Part shown: positions 52,733 to 62,301 of the stretch, piece after piece
Numbering within the stretch: the first letter of the stretch is position 1
Layout of the letters: each line of letters starts with the position of its first letter
Made by a program: the position numbers and the translations under genes
DNA from: Thiodiazotropha sp040506195
GTDB lineage: Bacteria > Pseudomonadota > Gammaproteobacteria > Chromatiales > Chromatiaceae
Length of the DNA: 64,000 nucleotides
Assembly: GCA_040506195.1 (NCBI GenBank)
Contig: JBEVXH010000002.1
Span: forward strand, 434,001 to 498,000
Direction of reading: 5' to 3'
The notes under the pieces: generated by a model
What the model saw: the letters and a program-made list of their open reading frames with translations, nothing else
The model's database searches: none
What the model was told of the DNA's origin: nothing

Positions 52733-54640
52733 TCAGCCTGCAGTCAGCTTTAGCATTAAGCTATTAAGTCGCCTCACGAATGCGGCGGGGTCATCCAACT
52801 GTCCGCCTTCGGCAAGTTGAGCCTGATCGAACAACACCTTTGTCAAATCGCCAAATTTATCACCATCCTGTTCGCCCTCCAGGCGCTCAACCAGTGGATG
52901 TTCTGCATTGATCTCCATGATCGGTTTGGTTTGAGGCGCGTCCTGTCCAACCGATTTGAGAACCCTGGCGAGATTGGCGCTCATATCATGCTCCTCAACC
53001 ACAAGACAGGCTGGGGAGTCGGTCAGGCGCTGGCTTATACGGATCTCCTTAATCGCCTCGCCCAATACATCCTGCATACGTTGCAACAGTTCCTTATGCT
53101 CCTCTGACTGTTTCTCGCTGCTCTCCTTTTCTTCCTTGTCTTCCAGCTCTCCCAGATCGAGGGCGCCCTTGGCCACCGACTGTAGCTGCTTACCCTCAAA
53201 CTCGGTAAGACTTGTCACCAGCCATTCATCGACCCGGTCAGACAGCAACAATACCTCGACGCCTTTCTTTTTCAGCACTTCGAGATGTGGGCTGAAACGT
53301 GCGGCCGCGGGTGAATCGGCGGTGATATAGTAGATTTTATCCTGACCCTCCTGCATGCGGGAAACATAGTCCGCCAGGGATACGTTCTGTTCGTCCGTCT
53401 CATTGTGGGTTGTGGCAAAACGCAACAAACCGGCGATACGATCACGATTGGCATAGTCTTCCGCCGGCCCTTCCTTCATCACCTTACCAAACTCATCCCA
53501 GAAGGTCTGATACTTTTCCTTGTCTGATTCCGCCAGTTTCTCCAATGCAGACATGATGCGTTTTACATTGGCCTGCCGGATGGTGTCTATCTTGCGGTTA
53601 TGTTGCAGGATTTCACGCGATACGTTCAGCGGCAGATCATCCGAATCCACCACGCCTTTGACAAAGCGTAGATAGCGGGGCATGAGCTTATCCGCCTCGT
53701 CCATGATGAACACACGCCGTACAAACAGTTTCACGCCATGTTTTTGATCCCTGTCCCAGAGATCGAACGGCGCCCGCTGAGGTATGTAGAGCAGGGCTGT
53801 ATATTCATTGTTTCCCTCGACCTTGTTGTGGACGTGGGTCAGTGGATTCTCGAAGTCGTGAGAGACGTGCTTGTAAAACTCATGATACTCCTCTTCCGAG
53901 ATATCGCTCCGATTGCGCATCCACAACGCTGTCCCTTTATTGACCCGCTCGAATTCCGCTGTCTCGGGTTTCTCCTCATCCTCGCCGTAATGCTCCTTCT
54001 CCATCTCCACCGGAATGGTGATGTGGTCGGAGAACTTGGAGATGATGGATCGTAGTCGATAGCTCTCCAGAAACTCCTTCTCATCCTCACGCAGATGGAG
54101 GACGACATCGGTACCGCGGGTTGCCTTATCCACGTTTTCGATGGTGAACGAACCCTCCCCGTCCGATTCCCAGCGAACGCCATGTTCCTGGCCCAGGCCG
54201 GCCCTGCGCGTCAGCAGCGTCACCTTATCGGCAACGATGAAGGCGGAATAGAAACCGACACCGAACTGGCCGATCAATTCGCTGTCCTTGGTCTGGTCTC
54301 CGGACATGGCTTCAAAAAATTTACGTGTGCCTGAACTGGCAATGGTGCCGATAGTCTCAGCGACCTCCTGCCGGCTCATTCCGATGCCGTTGTCGGAGAT
54401 GGTGACGGTTCCCGCCTCTTTGTCGAGGGTTACCCGCACCCTGAGCTCGGGATCGTCCTCGAACAGGGCCTCGTCCGTCAGGGCTTCAAACCTCAGTTTT
54501 TCCGCCGCATCGGACGCATTGGAGACTAATTCACGTAGAAAAATCTCTTTATTACTGTATAGCGAACGAATTACCAGGTTGAGTACCTGACTAACTTCTG
54601 CTTGAAAATCAAGGGTTTCCTTATGAGCTTCGACAGTCAT
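52733..54640 (-). CDS. htpG: Chaperone HtpG (Hsp90)
   Basis: HtpG, 635 residues, the bacterial Hsp90 chaperone. The GHKL ATPase motifs are visible (LRELVSNASDAAEKLRFEAL, ISDNGIGMSR, GQFGVGFYSAF) followed by the middle domain (RRVFIMDEADKLMPRYLRFVKGVVDSDDLPLNVSREILQ) and the C-terminal dimerisation domain. A sigma-32 promoter is clear upstream, so it is a heat-shock gene. Confidence 0.98.
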   Translation of the reverse strand: MTVEAHKETLDFQAEVSQVLNLVIRSLYSNKEIFLRELVSNASDAAEKLRFEALTDEALFEDDPELRVRVTLDKEAGTVTISDNGIGMSRQEVAETIGTIASSGTRKFFEAMSGDQTKDSELIGQFGVGFYSAFIVADKVTLLTRRAGLGQEHGVRWESDGEGSFTIENVDKATRGTDVVLHLREDEKEFLESYRLRSIISKFSDHITIPVEMEKEHYGEDEEKPETAEFERVNKGTALWMRNRSDISEEEYHEFYKHVSHDFENPLTHVHNKVEGNNEYTALLYIPQRAPFDLWDRDQKHGVKLFVRRVFIMDEADKLMPRYLRFVKGVVDSDDLPLNVSREILQHNRKIDTIRQANVKRIMSALEKLAESDKEKYQTFWDEFGKVMKEGPAEDYANRDRIAGLLRFATTHNETDEQNVSLADYVSRMQEGQDKIYYITADSPAAARFSPHLEVLKKKGVEVLLLSDRVDEWLVTSLTEFEGKQLQSVAKGALDLGELEDKEEKESSEKQSEEHKELLQRMQDVLGEAIKEIRISQRLTDSPACLVVEEHDMSANLARVLKSVGQDAPQTKPIMEINAEHPLVERLEGEQDGDKFGDLTKVLFDQAQLAEGGQLDDPAAFVRRLNSLMLKLTAG

Positions 54641-54709
54641 CTTTAGGTTAGAACTCCAATTGGTTTAGGTTGACGATTTTGATCGGTGGTTTGGATTTTT
54701 CGTCGCTTA

Positions 54710-54737
54710 ATATGGGGATTCCAACACTAATTTCAAG
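54710..54737 (-). promoter_or_regulatory. Sigma-32 heat-shock promoter of htpG
   Basis: CTTGAAA (54737-54731) and CCCCATAT (54717-54710) on the minus strand with a 13-base spacer, an essentially perfect match to the RpoH consensus. It lies 70-97 bases before the htpG start. Confidence 0.88.
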
Positions 54738-54749
54738 AACCCAATTCAA

Positions 54750-56231
54750 TTAAAACGCTGAGGTGACACTGAGACTCGCGTGATTCTCCTCGTAGCTATC
54801 AACCTCCGTATCAGCGTCTCGCTCGAGATGGGTTATGTCGAAACCGACTCTGCTGTTAGTGCCGAACTGGTAACTCACGCCCAGTGTGGCTGTCAATTGA
54901 TCGTAGACCAAAACCTCTTCTTCGTGATCAATGCCAGTGATTTGAAAGTACCCGCTAGTTAACCGGGCAAGTCTTCTTGTCAGCAATACGCTTAACTCGA
55001 TATCTTCCGTATCTCTACCGGAGCGGTCATAGAGACGTTCCAGATAACGCCCCCTCAGGTTAACCGAAGTCCTGGTTGTCTGGTAAGTGAACTCTGTGGA
55101 AAAACGCTTGCTCTCATAAAAATCCTCTGTAATGGAGGGACTGTACGCAGCGCGCACAGTAACAGGGGATGACTCCAGAATGGGATCCCTTACCAGATTG
55201 CCAAATGCATCCTGGCGCTCGAACAGCGGCTGTGTACTCAGTTCATCGCGGGCACTGACAAAATTCTGTTCATAGCTGGCGGTCCATATAGTCCTGCCCG
55301 TTCGATGACTAAAATCGAAATAATAGTCATCGCCAAATGACCGCTCACCGACACCGAGCGCGAAACGCGTCCGGGGGTTGGGTGTGTAAATAGCTCCGAT
55401 ACTCCATGTAGAGTCGTCTCTATCATCAGCAACCGCTAAATCATACTCCTCATAACCGGCCGAAAAGGCGGCTGACCACTGATTGGTGATCTTTTGTATC
55501 AGTTCCGCACGGAATATCTTCGTCTCATTGTCATCGTCCAGATTTTCATAATCCACATCGCTCTGTTGATATAAGACTTCCCATATCTGGTTCGTGAACA
55601 TGCTGCCGTTCCCAAACGCAATCTCACTCCGCTTGCCTGTACTATCGTTATCGAGATCTTCAGAATAGTCGATTCTGTCCCCGGTAAATCGAACCTCAAC
55701 GACACTGAAATCACCCAGCCTGGCAGTGAAATAGGGACTCAGCCCTACTGAATAGAAATCCGTGTCATCCTCGGTACCGGTCAAGCCGCCGATACCCGAT
55801 CTGCCGGTACTGGTGATGTTTGTCCTGTCCGCCCTCAGCCAGCCATCGAGGTAGAGATGGTTTTCGGCAATCTCCACATTCCCCTCGGTGCGCATAAAAT
55901 GGACAACTTCATTGTCTTCCGTCTCGTCCCAATAGTGACGGTATTCCGGTGCATAGTTGAAATCCAGATTTGCCCTGGCCCCCTCCTTGTAAATCGACAG
56001 GGTGGGCCTGACCACCGTAATATTGTCGCTCACCTCGTCTTCATGGGTCAGATTCGCATTATCGGTGTAAATCTGCTGAATTCCGATACTTGGAGATATC
56101 ACCCAGTCAGCGGCATAGAGAGTGTCTGTATTTGCGGCCAATCCCATGCCACAAGCAAGACAGGCATAGACAAGGGGTTTGCCCCCAAAGATCTGTTCCA
56201 TATTTAAATGATTCAGCTTATTGATGATCAT
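54750..56231 (-). CDS. XrtA/PEP-CTERM-associated outer-membrane beta-barrel (TIGR03016-like)
   Basis: A 493-residue secreted protein with a signal sequence (VYACLACGMGLAANTDTLYA) and a long series of amphipathic strands rich in aromatic, Asp and Thr residues, with the start ADWVISPSIGIQQIYTDNANLT and the end YQFGTNSRVGFDITHLERDADTEVDSYEENHASLSVTSAF. This is the pattern of the TIGR03016 family of XrtA-associated proteins, predicted outer-membrane beta-barrels linked to EPS export. It is alone here, 29 kb from the PrsK/PrsR/PrsT genes. The C-terminal Phe is typical of barrels. Either of two Met residues (56231, 56201) could be the start; the first has AAGGACGTGAGAA. Confidence 0.78.
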   Translation of the reverse strand: MIINKLNHLNMEQIFGGKPLVYACLACGMGLAANTDTLYAADWVISPSIGIQQIYTDNANLTHEDEVSDNITVVRPTLSIYKEGARANLDFNYAPEYRHYWDETEDNEVVHFMRTEGNVEIAENHLYLDGWLRADRTNITSTGRSGIGGLTGTEDDTDFYSVGLSPYFTARLGDFSVVEVRFTGDRIDYSEDLDNDSTGKRSEIAFGNGSMFTNQIWEVLYQQSDVDYENLDDDNETKIFRAELIQKITNQWSAAFSAGYEEYDLAVADDRDDSTWSIGAIYTPNPRTRFALGVGERSFGDDYYFDFSHRTGRTIWTASYEQNFVSARDELSTQPLFERQDAFGNLVRDPILESSPVTVRAAYSPSITEDFYESKRFSTEFTYQTTRTSVNLRGRYLERLYDRSGRDTEDIELSVLLTRRLARLTSGYFQITGIDHEEEVLVYDQLTATLGVSYQFGTNSRVGFDITHLERDADTEVDSYEENHASLSVTSAF

Positions 56232-56598
56232 TTCTCACGTCCTTCATCATTCGAAATTTGGATTAACCCATTGGCATTAAAAAGTCAGCAGGATCCGGGG
56301 CCAAATAAGTTCGAAATAAGATACGCAGGATAAATCAAGAAGTCGAGAGATTGAGGTCATAAGCAACGGATCAAAACCCGGTCTCTGCACAGCCAATTGC
56401 TGCAGACAGTTTCCCGTATCTAAAACAGATCAGGTATAACCCCCATAACCCATTGATTAATTGTGTATTCTGACACCAGCATCCATCACACACCCAGCAC
56501 CGTCCCGACAATGAATTGTCACAAAAGCCAGGGTTCCCATATGGGTATGAATAACGCACCATATAGAAAAATTCGACAACGGCCGCAGCGAGAAGCAT
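56232..56598. other. 367-base divergent gap
   Basis: This is the divergent promoter region of the barrel protein and pgm. It contains short out-of-frame open stretches only. No hairpin or other signal is clear. Confidence 0.5.
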
Positions 56599-58233
56599 AT
56601 GAACATTGTTACGATCAATACTCAGCCCTACGACGATCAACGCCCCGGCACATCGGGTCTCAGAAAAAAAGTCAAAGTTTTTCAAACACCTCATTATCTG
56701 GAAAATTTTGTACAAGCCATTTTCGACACACAGACGGATCTGAGAGGGGGCATCCTCGTACTCGGCGGGGACGGTCGCTACTACAACCGCGAAGCGATCC
56801 AGGTCATCTTGCGCATGGCCAGCGCCAATGGTGTGAAACAGGTCTTGCTCGGGAGAGGCGGACTGCTGTCGACGCCCGCTGCCTCCTGCATTATCCGCAA
56901 ATATGACACCGATGGAGGCATCATTCTGTCAGCCAGTCATAACCCTGGTGGCCCCAACGAAGATTTCGGCATCAAATTCAACACTCCCAACGGAGGACCG
57001 GCACCGGAAACGGTCACTGAGGCAATCTTTCACCGGACGACTGAAATCGATGAATATCGGATTTTGCAGACCCCCCCCATCGATCTGGACAATCCGGGAA
57101 AAGTCAGCCTAGGTGATACCCGGATCGACATCATCGATCCGGTCGCAGACTATGCCGACCTGATGATGGAACTGTTTGACTTTGACCGGATTCGAAAACT
57201 TTTCGATTCCGGTATGTTTTCCATGCGCTTCGACGCCATGCATGCGGTTACAGGTCCTTATGCCACGGAGATTCTTGAGGGAAGGCTGGGTGCTGAACCC
57301 GGAACAGTGATCAACGGCACACCCAAAGTCGACTTCGGCGGCGGCCACCCTGATCCCAACCTGGTTCATGCGCACCAGCTTGTCGAACTCACCCGCGGCA
57401 CCGGTGCAGTCAACTTTGCAGCGGCTTCAGATGGTGATGGCGACCGGAATATGATTTTAGGCCGCAACTTTTTCGTCACACCCAGCGACAGTCTGGCCGT
57501 TATGGCTGCCAACGCCCATCTCATCAAAGGCTATTCCGGCGGCATCAGCGGCGTGGCGCGCTCAATGCCCACCAGCCAGGCGGCGGACCGGGTGGCGGAT
57601 AAGCTTGGACTGCCCTGCTTCGAAACCCCAACAGGGTGGAAGTTTTTCGGCAATCTGCTGGACGATCGAAAAATCACACTCTGCGGCGAAGAGAGCTTTG
57701 GCACCGGATCCGATCATATCCGCGAAAAAGACGGGCTCTGGTCGGTACTGTTCTGGCTAAATCTACTCGCCGTCAAACAGCAGTCCGTGGAGAAAATCAT
57801 CACCGATCACTGGAAGGCGTTTGGCAGGAACTACTATACCCGTTACGACTACGAAGCCATCGACAAAGCCGATGCTGAAAACCTGATGGACGCATTGCGG
57901 GAAAAGCTCCCCGCCCTTCCTGGTCAAGCCTTGAGCGGTTACCGTGTTGAGTATGCCGACGACTTCGCCTACACGGACCCCGTAGATGGAAGCAAATCGG
58001 AACGCCAGGGAATAAGAGTGGGTTTCAGCGACGGCTCGAGAATCGTTTTCAGGCTTTCGGGAACCGGTACCGAAGGAGCGACTTTACGTGTCTATCTGGA
58101 GGCCTACGAGACCGATCCGTCCAAGCAGACTCAATCGACCGAGTCCGTCATGACACGTCTGGTGGATATCGCTTTGACCCTGGCTGAAATCGAGCATCGA
58201 ACCGGGCGCACAAAACCCAGCGTCATCACCTAA
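56599..58233 (+). CDS. pgm: Phosphoglucomutase
   Basis: A 544-residue alpha-D-phosphohexomutase that interconverts glucose 1-phosphate and glucose 6-phosphate, feeding nucleotide sugars and glycogen. The phosphoserine motif ILSASHNPGGPNEDFGIKF, the metal site DGDGDRNM, the sugar-binding loop CGEESFGTGSDHIREKDG and the phosphate-binding motif RLSGTGTEGATLRVYLE are clear. The ATG at 56599 has GAGAAG upstream. The neighbouring EPS barrel gene is divergent, which fits a role in polysaccharide supply. Confidence 0.97.
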   Translation: MNIVTINTQPYDDQRPGTSGLRKKVKVFQTPHYLENFVQAIFDTQTDLRGGILVLGGDGRYYNREAIQVILRMASANGVKQVLLGRGGLLSTPAASCIIRKYDTDGGIILSASHNPGGPNEDFGIKFNTPNGGPAPETVTEAIFHRTTEIDEYRILQTPPIDLDNPGKVSLGDTRIDIIDPVADYADLMMELFDFDRIRKLFDSGMFSMRFDAMHAVTGPYATEILEGRLGAEPGTVINGTPKVDFGGGHPDPNLVHAHQLVELTRGTGAVNFAAASDGDGDRNMILGRNFFVTPSDSLAVMAANAHLIKGYSGGISGVARSMPTSQAADRVADKLGLPCFETPTGWKFFGNLLDDRKITLCGEESFGTGSDHIREKDGLWSVLFWLNLLAVKQQSVEKIITDHWKAFGRNYYTRYDYEAIDKADAENLMDALREKLPALPGQALSGYRVEYADDFAYTDPVDGSKSERQGIRVGFSDGSRIVFRLSGTGTEGATLRVYLEAYETDPSKQTQSTESVMTRLVDIALTLAEIEHRTGRTKPSVIT

Positions 58234-58343
58234 TAATGACTGGACAATCCATCAGCGAATCGCCTATAAACAGTTGTAGTGGAACTGTTACACATAGATA
58301 CTGAAATTCGTTTTCAAACTTATTTTCTACAAGGAGCAACAAC

Positions 58344-58634
58344 GTGGCCGGCAAACAGGACAGCAATGCGAAAAAGAGCACCACAACAAAAAAAACCAAG
58401 GCCAAGGCGAGTAAGAAAAAGGTCACAAAGAAAAAGGCGATCACTAAGAAACGGGTTGCAAAAAAAACCATGACAAAACGTAGCGCAAGAGCTTCTATCA
58501 GTCCGAGGGAGCGATACGAGATGATAGCGACCATGGCTTATTATCGCGCCGAACAACGCAACTTCGAACCGGGACACGATGTTGAGGATTGGCTCGAGTG
58601 CGAGAGTATCATCGACGGCATGCTCGGAAAATAG
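58344..58634 (+). CDS. DUF2934 protein with lysine-rich N-terminal tail
   Basis: A 96-residue protein with two parts: a first half of about 48 residues that is nearly only Lys, Thr, Ala and Arg (TKKTKAKASKKKVTKKKAI), similar to histone H1/AlgP-like tails, and a C-terminal DUF2934 domain (ISPRERYEMIATMAYYRAEQRNFEPGHDVEDWLECESIID). The start is a GTG with AAGGAG upstream. It may bind nucleic acid through the basic tail. The DUF2934 role is unknown. The gene follows pgm after 110 bases. Confidence 0.8.
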   Translation: MAGKQDSNAKKSTTTKKTKAKASKKKVTKKKAITKKRVAKKTMTKRSARASISPRERYEMIATMAYYRAEQRNFEPGHDVEDWLECESIIDGMLGK

Positions 58635-58962
58635 ATGCTACTTGGTCTACCATTACTACCTGATCGGGATTTAATGCCTCTTACAAAATCATTGAGGCGG
58701 AACAGTCACAGTCCATGATGATCCCTATACCCCACCCACTCGCCCAGTTGCACTCATAGGTCCGTTTTAAAACTGGGCAGTGGGCAGGAATTTCCAACCG
58801 AACGCTGGGGCATAGAACGCTCGAGTGTCAATAACTTGTATATTGCATGTGGGGCACGCCCAAGAAGAATTGCCTGTTGTGAAAGTGTCCGTGAGGCGAT
58901 AACCAGCGAATACGGGGAATCGGGTGGCAGAGGAAACCGTAACGCCCGGCATACATCGGATA
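58635..58962. other. 328-base gap before tRNA-Glu
   Basis: No supported gene or clear signal is seen in this gap between the DUF2934 gene and the 3' end of tRNA-Glu. Short frames here read through the tRNA and are not convincing. Confidence 0.5.
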
Positions 58963-59038
58963 TGGCGTCCCCAAGGGGAGTCGAACCCCTGTTACCGGCG
59001 TGAAAGGCCAGTGTCCTAGGCCTCTAGACGATGGGGAC
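58963..59038 (-). tRNA. tRNA-Glu (anticodon TTC)
   Basis: A 76-nt tRNA with the acceptor GTCCCCA/TGGGGAC pair, anticodon loop CTTTCAC and encoded CCA. GGTTCGACTCC forms the T arm. A promoter is 52-80 bases upstream. Confidence 0.96.
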
Positions 59039-59051
59039 AGGTCTCTGCCGT

Positions 59052-59068
59052 GTATCCGGCTCGGATAC
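59052..59068 (-). repeat. Small hairpin in the tRNA-Glu leader
   Basis: GTATCCG and CGGATAC form a perfect seven-base stem with a three-base loop in the leader between promoter and tRNA-Glu. It may be a processing signal. Confidence 0.45.
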
Positions 59069-59089
59069 CGCATGCAAAGTGGAGCGCGA

Positions 59090-59118
59090 AATCTACGGTA
59101 CTTTCTCTACTGTGTCAA
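59090..59118 (-). promoter_or_regulatory. Sigma-70 promoter of tRNA-Glu
   Basis: TTGACA (59118-59113) and TAGATT (59095-59090) with a 17-base spacer on the minus strand, followed by a GC-rich TCGCGCTCC discriminator. This is typical of stringently controlled stable RNA promoters. Confidence 0.7.
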
Positions 59119-59200
59119 GGCCTTGCACAGCCTATTTTCCACTTCTGACGATTAACAATTCAGCGAATATCATGCTGTATTGGCCAGCACAGGAAACGAC

Positions 59201-61744
59201 CTAGGTTTCAAACAACAGCCCGGTCTTTAACATCATTGAGGATTGCTGCTGATGTCTGGGTATGCCGACCAGATAGCCTTGCACGTAATCGCAACCCTGT
59301 TGCTGAAGAAAAGCCAGCTGGGTCTCGTACTCGACACCTTCGGCAATGACATCGATATTGAAGGCATGCGCCAAATGTATCATCGCGCGCACAAGGCTGG
59401 CATCGTTGCTGTCCGCAACGACACCGTGGATAAATTCCCTGTCGATCTTCAATAGATCAAACGGAAATCGTCGCAAGTGGCTGAGTGAGGCCTGGCCGGT
59501 CCCGAAATCATCCAGTGCGACTCTCACTCCTAATGACTTGGCCTGTTGCAGGAACTGGTCGGCTTCTGCCAATTCCTGTGTGAGCGTGTCCTCGGTTATT
59601 TCCAGAATGAGGCTGCGGGGCGTAATCTTTCCTGCCACCAGATTTTCGAGGAGATTACGGCAGAAGACCGGATCATTAAGCAGTCTGGCGGAAAGATTGA
59701 TGGAGATGGCCACCTTGTCTCCCTTAGCGCCGTGTTCATTCTGGAAATGCAGCGCCTGCTCTAAAAGCGGACCGAAAAGAGAGGTAATGAGACCTGTGTC
59801 ATTCAGTGCCGTTAAAAAATGATCCGGAGTGAGGGTTCCGCGTTGCGGATGTTGCCAGCGCAGCAGTGCCTCGTAACAGAGCAACTTGCCACTGATCGAC
59901 TCAAAGATGGGTTGAAAGTGGTAGCGGAATTGTCCTGCCTCCACACCCTGGCGAACTTCGTGTTCGTACTTAAGCCCCTCTGCAACGCGTTCCGTCATTT
60001 CGCCCCTAAAGAAACAATATGCTGCACGTCCGTGTCGTTTTGCCTCATACATGGCGGTATCGGCATCACGGATAAGATAGTCGGCTGAAACATCATCAAA
60101 GGGCGCCATCGCTATGCCTATGGATGCGGAGATGCACAACTCCTGACCGGCCACCTGAACCGGCCGCTCCACCGCACGCAGTATCTTCTCGGCGAGAGGC
60201 GCCATATCTTCGCGGCTGTTGACGCCTTCAATCAAAATAGCAAATTCATCACCACTCAACCTGGCCACGGTATCAGAGCTTCGCACGATAGAAGTCAAAC
60301 GTTCGGCGATACTTTTCAACAGCTCGTCGCCGACTAAATGCCCCAGGCTGTCGTTGACCTGTTTAAAACGGTCCAGATCGAGAAACATGAGACCGATCGA
60401 TCCATCCCCTCTGAGGGCAATCGCCAGGGCATGCTCAAGACGGTCATGAAACAGAATTCGATTCGGTAACTGGGTCAGCGCATCATGGTGCGCCACATGG
60501 TCGAGGTGACGCTGGCGGTTATGCACCTGCTTACGCATTTCACTGAAGGCATCCACTAAATCCTGTATCTCCTTCAAATTGCTGTTGGACGGTGCCTTCG
60601 ATTCCAAGCCACCACTGGCTTCCTGCTTCAATGCCGTGGCGGTCTGCCCGATAGGGAGCAACAGATTGCGCTTGATGAACTGAAAGGCTGCAAACAGAAT
60701 CAGCAATCCGAGCATGGCCATCGCCAGAATCGAAACCGACAGCCGCTTTGCGGTTTGAGTGAGTTGCGTGATGCCATCCGCGGACTGGGAATCGAGAGCG
60801 AGGTCGATAAGCGAGAAGCGCTGACGCATGCTATCCAACAGCGGAGTGACCTTTTCACGCATGATATGCAGGTCCATGCGCCAGGTTGGCTTATCCATGA
60901 ACACCAAGACCTGTTGGTATCCTTTCATCCAGGATTTGTAGTGGGCCTCTATAGCCACCAAACTATTGGATAGTATGAATTCCTCATTATTGTATTCGAA
61001 GTGGTTTTCCAAGATTTTTAATGTCAGGATAAAGCGTTGCGCAAAATCTGCTATAGCGTCATTACGCCCTTGGAACTCACTATCCTGATCGGATGCAAAC
61101 AGGCCGAATCGGCTTGCCACCATCAGACGCAATTCTCCGGTCAAGCCCATCCAGAGTCGCTGTAAAGCGGAAATATGACTAATCACAGCGACCTGTTGAT
61201 CAAGGGGAAATCCAACATCCACCTCCTGACGTAACAGCTGAAGCTCACTGAGAATTCCCTTGTTGTGCGGATACATCTCCTCCAACATCAGATTCATGGC
61301 GGGAAACCAGCCCTCCACATCCCGTCGGACATCGATCAGATTTCTAACCTCCCGTTCCAGCGCAAGTTTTTCCTCGAGCAGACCCTCCGCCAAGTCAGCC
61401 TCACCCAAAGGCAGCTGCATCAGGGAATCCTTTAGATCGAGAAGCACCCGTTCCAGGCTGAGTAATGTGTTCTCAGTATGAACCAGATTCCCTTTAGCCG
61501 ACTCATTGAGAATACGTTGGAGATTATTTTCCAAGTGATTCAGTTGGGTTTGAGCATCGGCCAGGATGCCGGCGGCTACTGTCCTGGCGGTAATATTGTC
61601 AATCTGTCTTTGACTGGTGCTGTTTACCAGATTCCAACCAAGGTAGGCAAAGGTGACCAATGCCACACCGATCAAAATGGAAAGCAGGGTATAGCGGCCG
61701 CGATAGGAATCAAGATCAGGTATTAGACCTTTAACACTAGACAT
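59201..61744 (-). CDS. GGDEF-EAL c-di-GMP signalling protein
   Basis: An 847-residue membrane sensor. Order: N-terminal membrane helix (YTLLSILIGVALVTFAYLGW), a long helical periplasmic domain (about 30-330), a second helix (SVSILAMAMLGLLILFAAFQFI), a HAMP-like linker, a GGDEF domain near 440-580 and an EAL domain near 600-840. The GGDEF motif is RLSGDEFAIL (first Gly replaced by Ser), which can still be active. The EAL motif is CYEALLRWQHP and the catalytic segments SINLSARLLND, LEITEDTL and ALDDFGTGQASLS, with DLLKIDREFI, are all present. The protein may therefore be a phosphodiesterase, a bifunctional enzyme or a sensor. It stands alone. Confidence 0.92.
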   Translation of the reverse strand: MSSVKGLIPDLDSYRGRYTLLSILIGVALVTFAYLGWNLVNSTSQRQIDNITARTVAAGILADAQTQLNHLENNLQRILNESAKGNLVHTENTLLSLERVLLDLKDSLMQLPLGEADLAEGLLEEKLALEREVRNLIDVRRDVEGWFPAMNLMLEEMYPHNKGILSELQLLRQEVDVGFPLDQQVAVISHISALQRLWMGLTGELRLMVASRFGLFASDQDSEFQGRNDAIADFAQRFILTLKILENHFEYNNEEFILSNSLVAIEAHYKSWMKGYQQVLVFMDKPTWRMDLHIMREKVTPLLDSMRQRFSLIDLALDSQSADGITQLTQTAKRLSVSILAMAMLGLLILFAAFQFIKRNLLLPIGQTATALKQEASGGLESKAPSNSNLKEIQDLVDAFSEMRKQVHNRQRHLDHVAHHDALTQLPNRILFHDRLEHALAIALRGDGSIGLMFLDLDRFKQVNDSLGHLVGDELLKSIAERLTSIVRSSDTVARLSGDEFAILIEGVNSREDMAPLAEKILRAVERPVQVAGQELCISASIGIAMAPFDDVSADYLIRDADTAMYEAKRHGRAAYCFFRGEMTERVAEGLKYEHEVRQGVEAGQFRYHFQPIFESISGKLLCYEALLRWQHPQRGTLTPDHFLTALNDTGLITSLFGPLLEQALHFQNEHGAKGDKVAISINLSARLLNDPVFCRNLLENLVAGKITPRSLILEITEDTLTQELAEADQFLQQAKSLGVRVALDDFGTGQASLSHLRRFPFDLLKIDREFIHGVVADSNDASLVRAMIHLAHAFNIDVIAEGVEYETQLAFLQQQGCDYVQGYLVGIPRHQQQSSMMLKTGLLFET

Positions 61745-62143
61745 ATTCCTTGGTTTCGTTTAAGTCGTTTCATTACAATGCGTTACATCTTTTCTTATTG
61801 ATTCTTCCGTATGAACTTTCCGAGTTGTTCACTACGCTATGAAACAGACAATAACGGTAGTGCATACAACCTAGCGTATGTCATATATGCAGGGAATTAC
61901 ATGCCGGATAATATGGGAATTTTGTAACAAATGCAGCTACGAGGCCCATACTATGTTGACATCGATCAACTCAGAGGAGTTGCACACCCGGCAAATGCTG
62001 TTCAAGGAAGGAGGTTTATCCGCGTCGATCGGTCATGAGTCGCAGAAAGTGACTCATTTCATATGTAACCTGCAGGACCGGGCCTATTTGCCGCCCTGCG
62101 GGTTATCGATCGCTCAGTGGAGGCTGTTCATGTTCCGCGGTCT

Positions 62144-62174
62144 AGGGCCTGTTAACACTAATCCAATCGGTCCT
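62144..62174 (+). repeat. Dispersed 31-base stem-loop repeat, copy 4
   Basis: AGGGCC pairs with GGTCCT in RNA (with a G-U) around the loop TGTTAACACTAATCCAATC, preceded by CT. It is 27 bases before the tandem array. Confidence 0.75.
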
Positions 62175-62200
62175 GTTAACCCTGAAAAAGCGCCAATCAA

Positions 62201-62301
62201 GGCGTACCCCAAGGGCACTTCCTTCGGGGCGCACCCCAAGGGCACTTCCTTCGGGGCGCACCCCAAGGGCACTTCCTTCGGGGCGTAACCCGAAGGGCTG
62301 G
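62201..62301. repeat. 27-base tandem repeat, three full units plus a partial fourth
   Basis: The unit GCACCCCAAGGGCACTTCC then TTCGGGGC is repeated with near-identity at a 27-base period. Each unit has an inverted stem CCCCAAGG / CCTTCGGGG. The last unit is diverged (TAACCCGAAGGGCTGGGG). Confidence 0.8.

Noticed and set aside
61878..62288. 136-codon open frame with repeated PKGTSFGA peptide
   Set aside because: The coding signal comes from the 27-base tandem array and a dispersed repeat; there is no ribosome site and no family resemblance.
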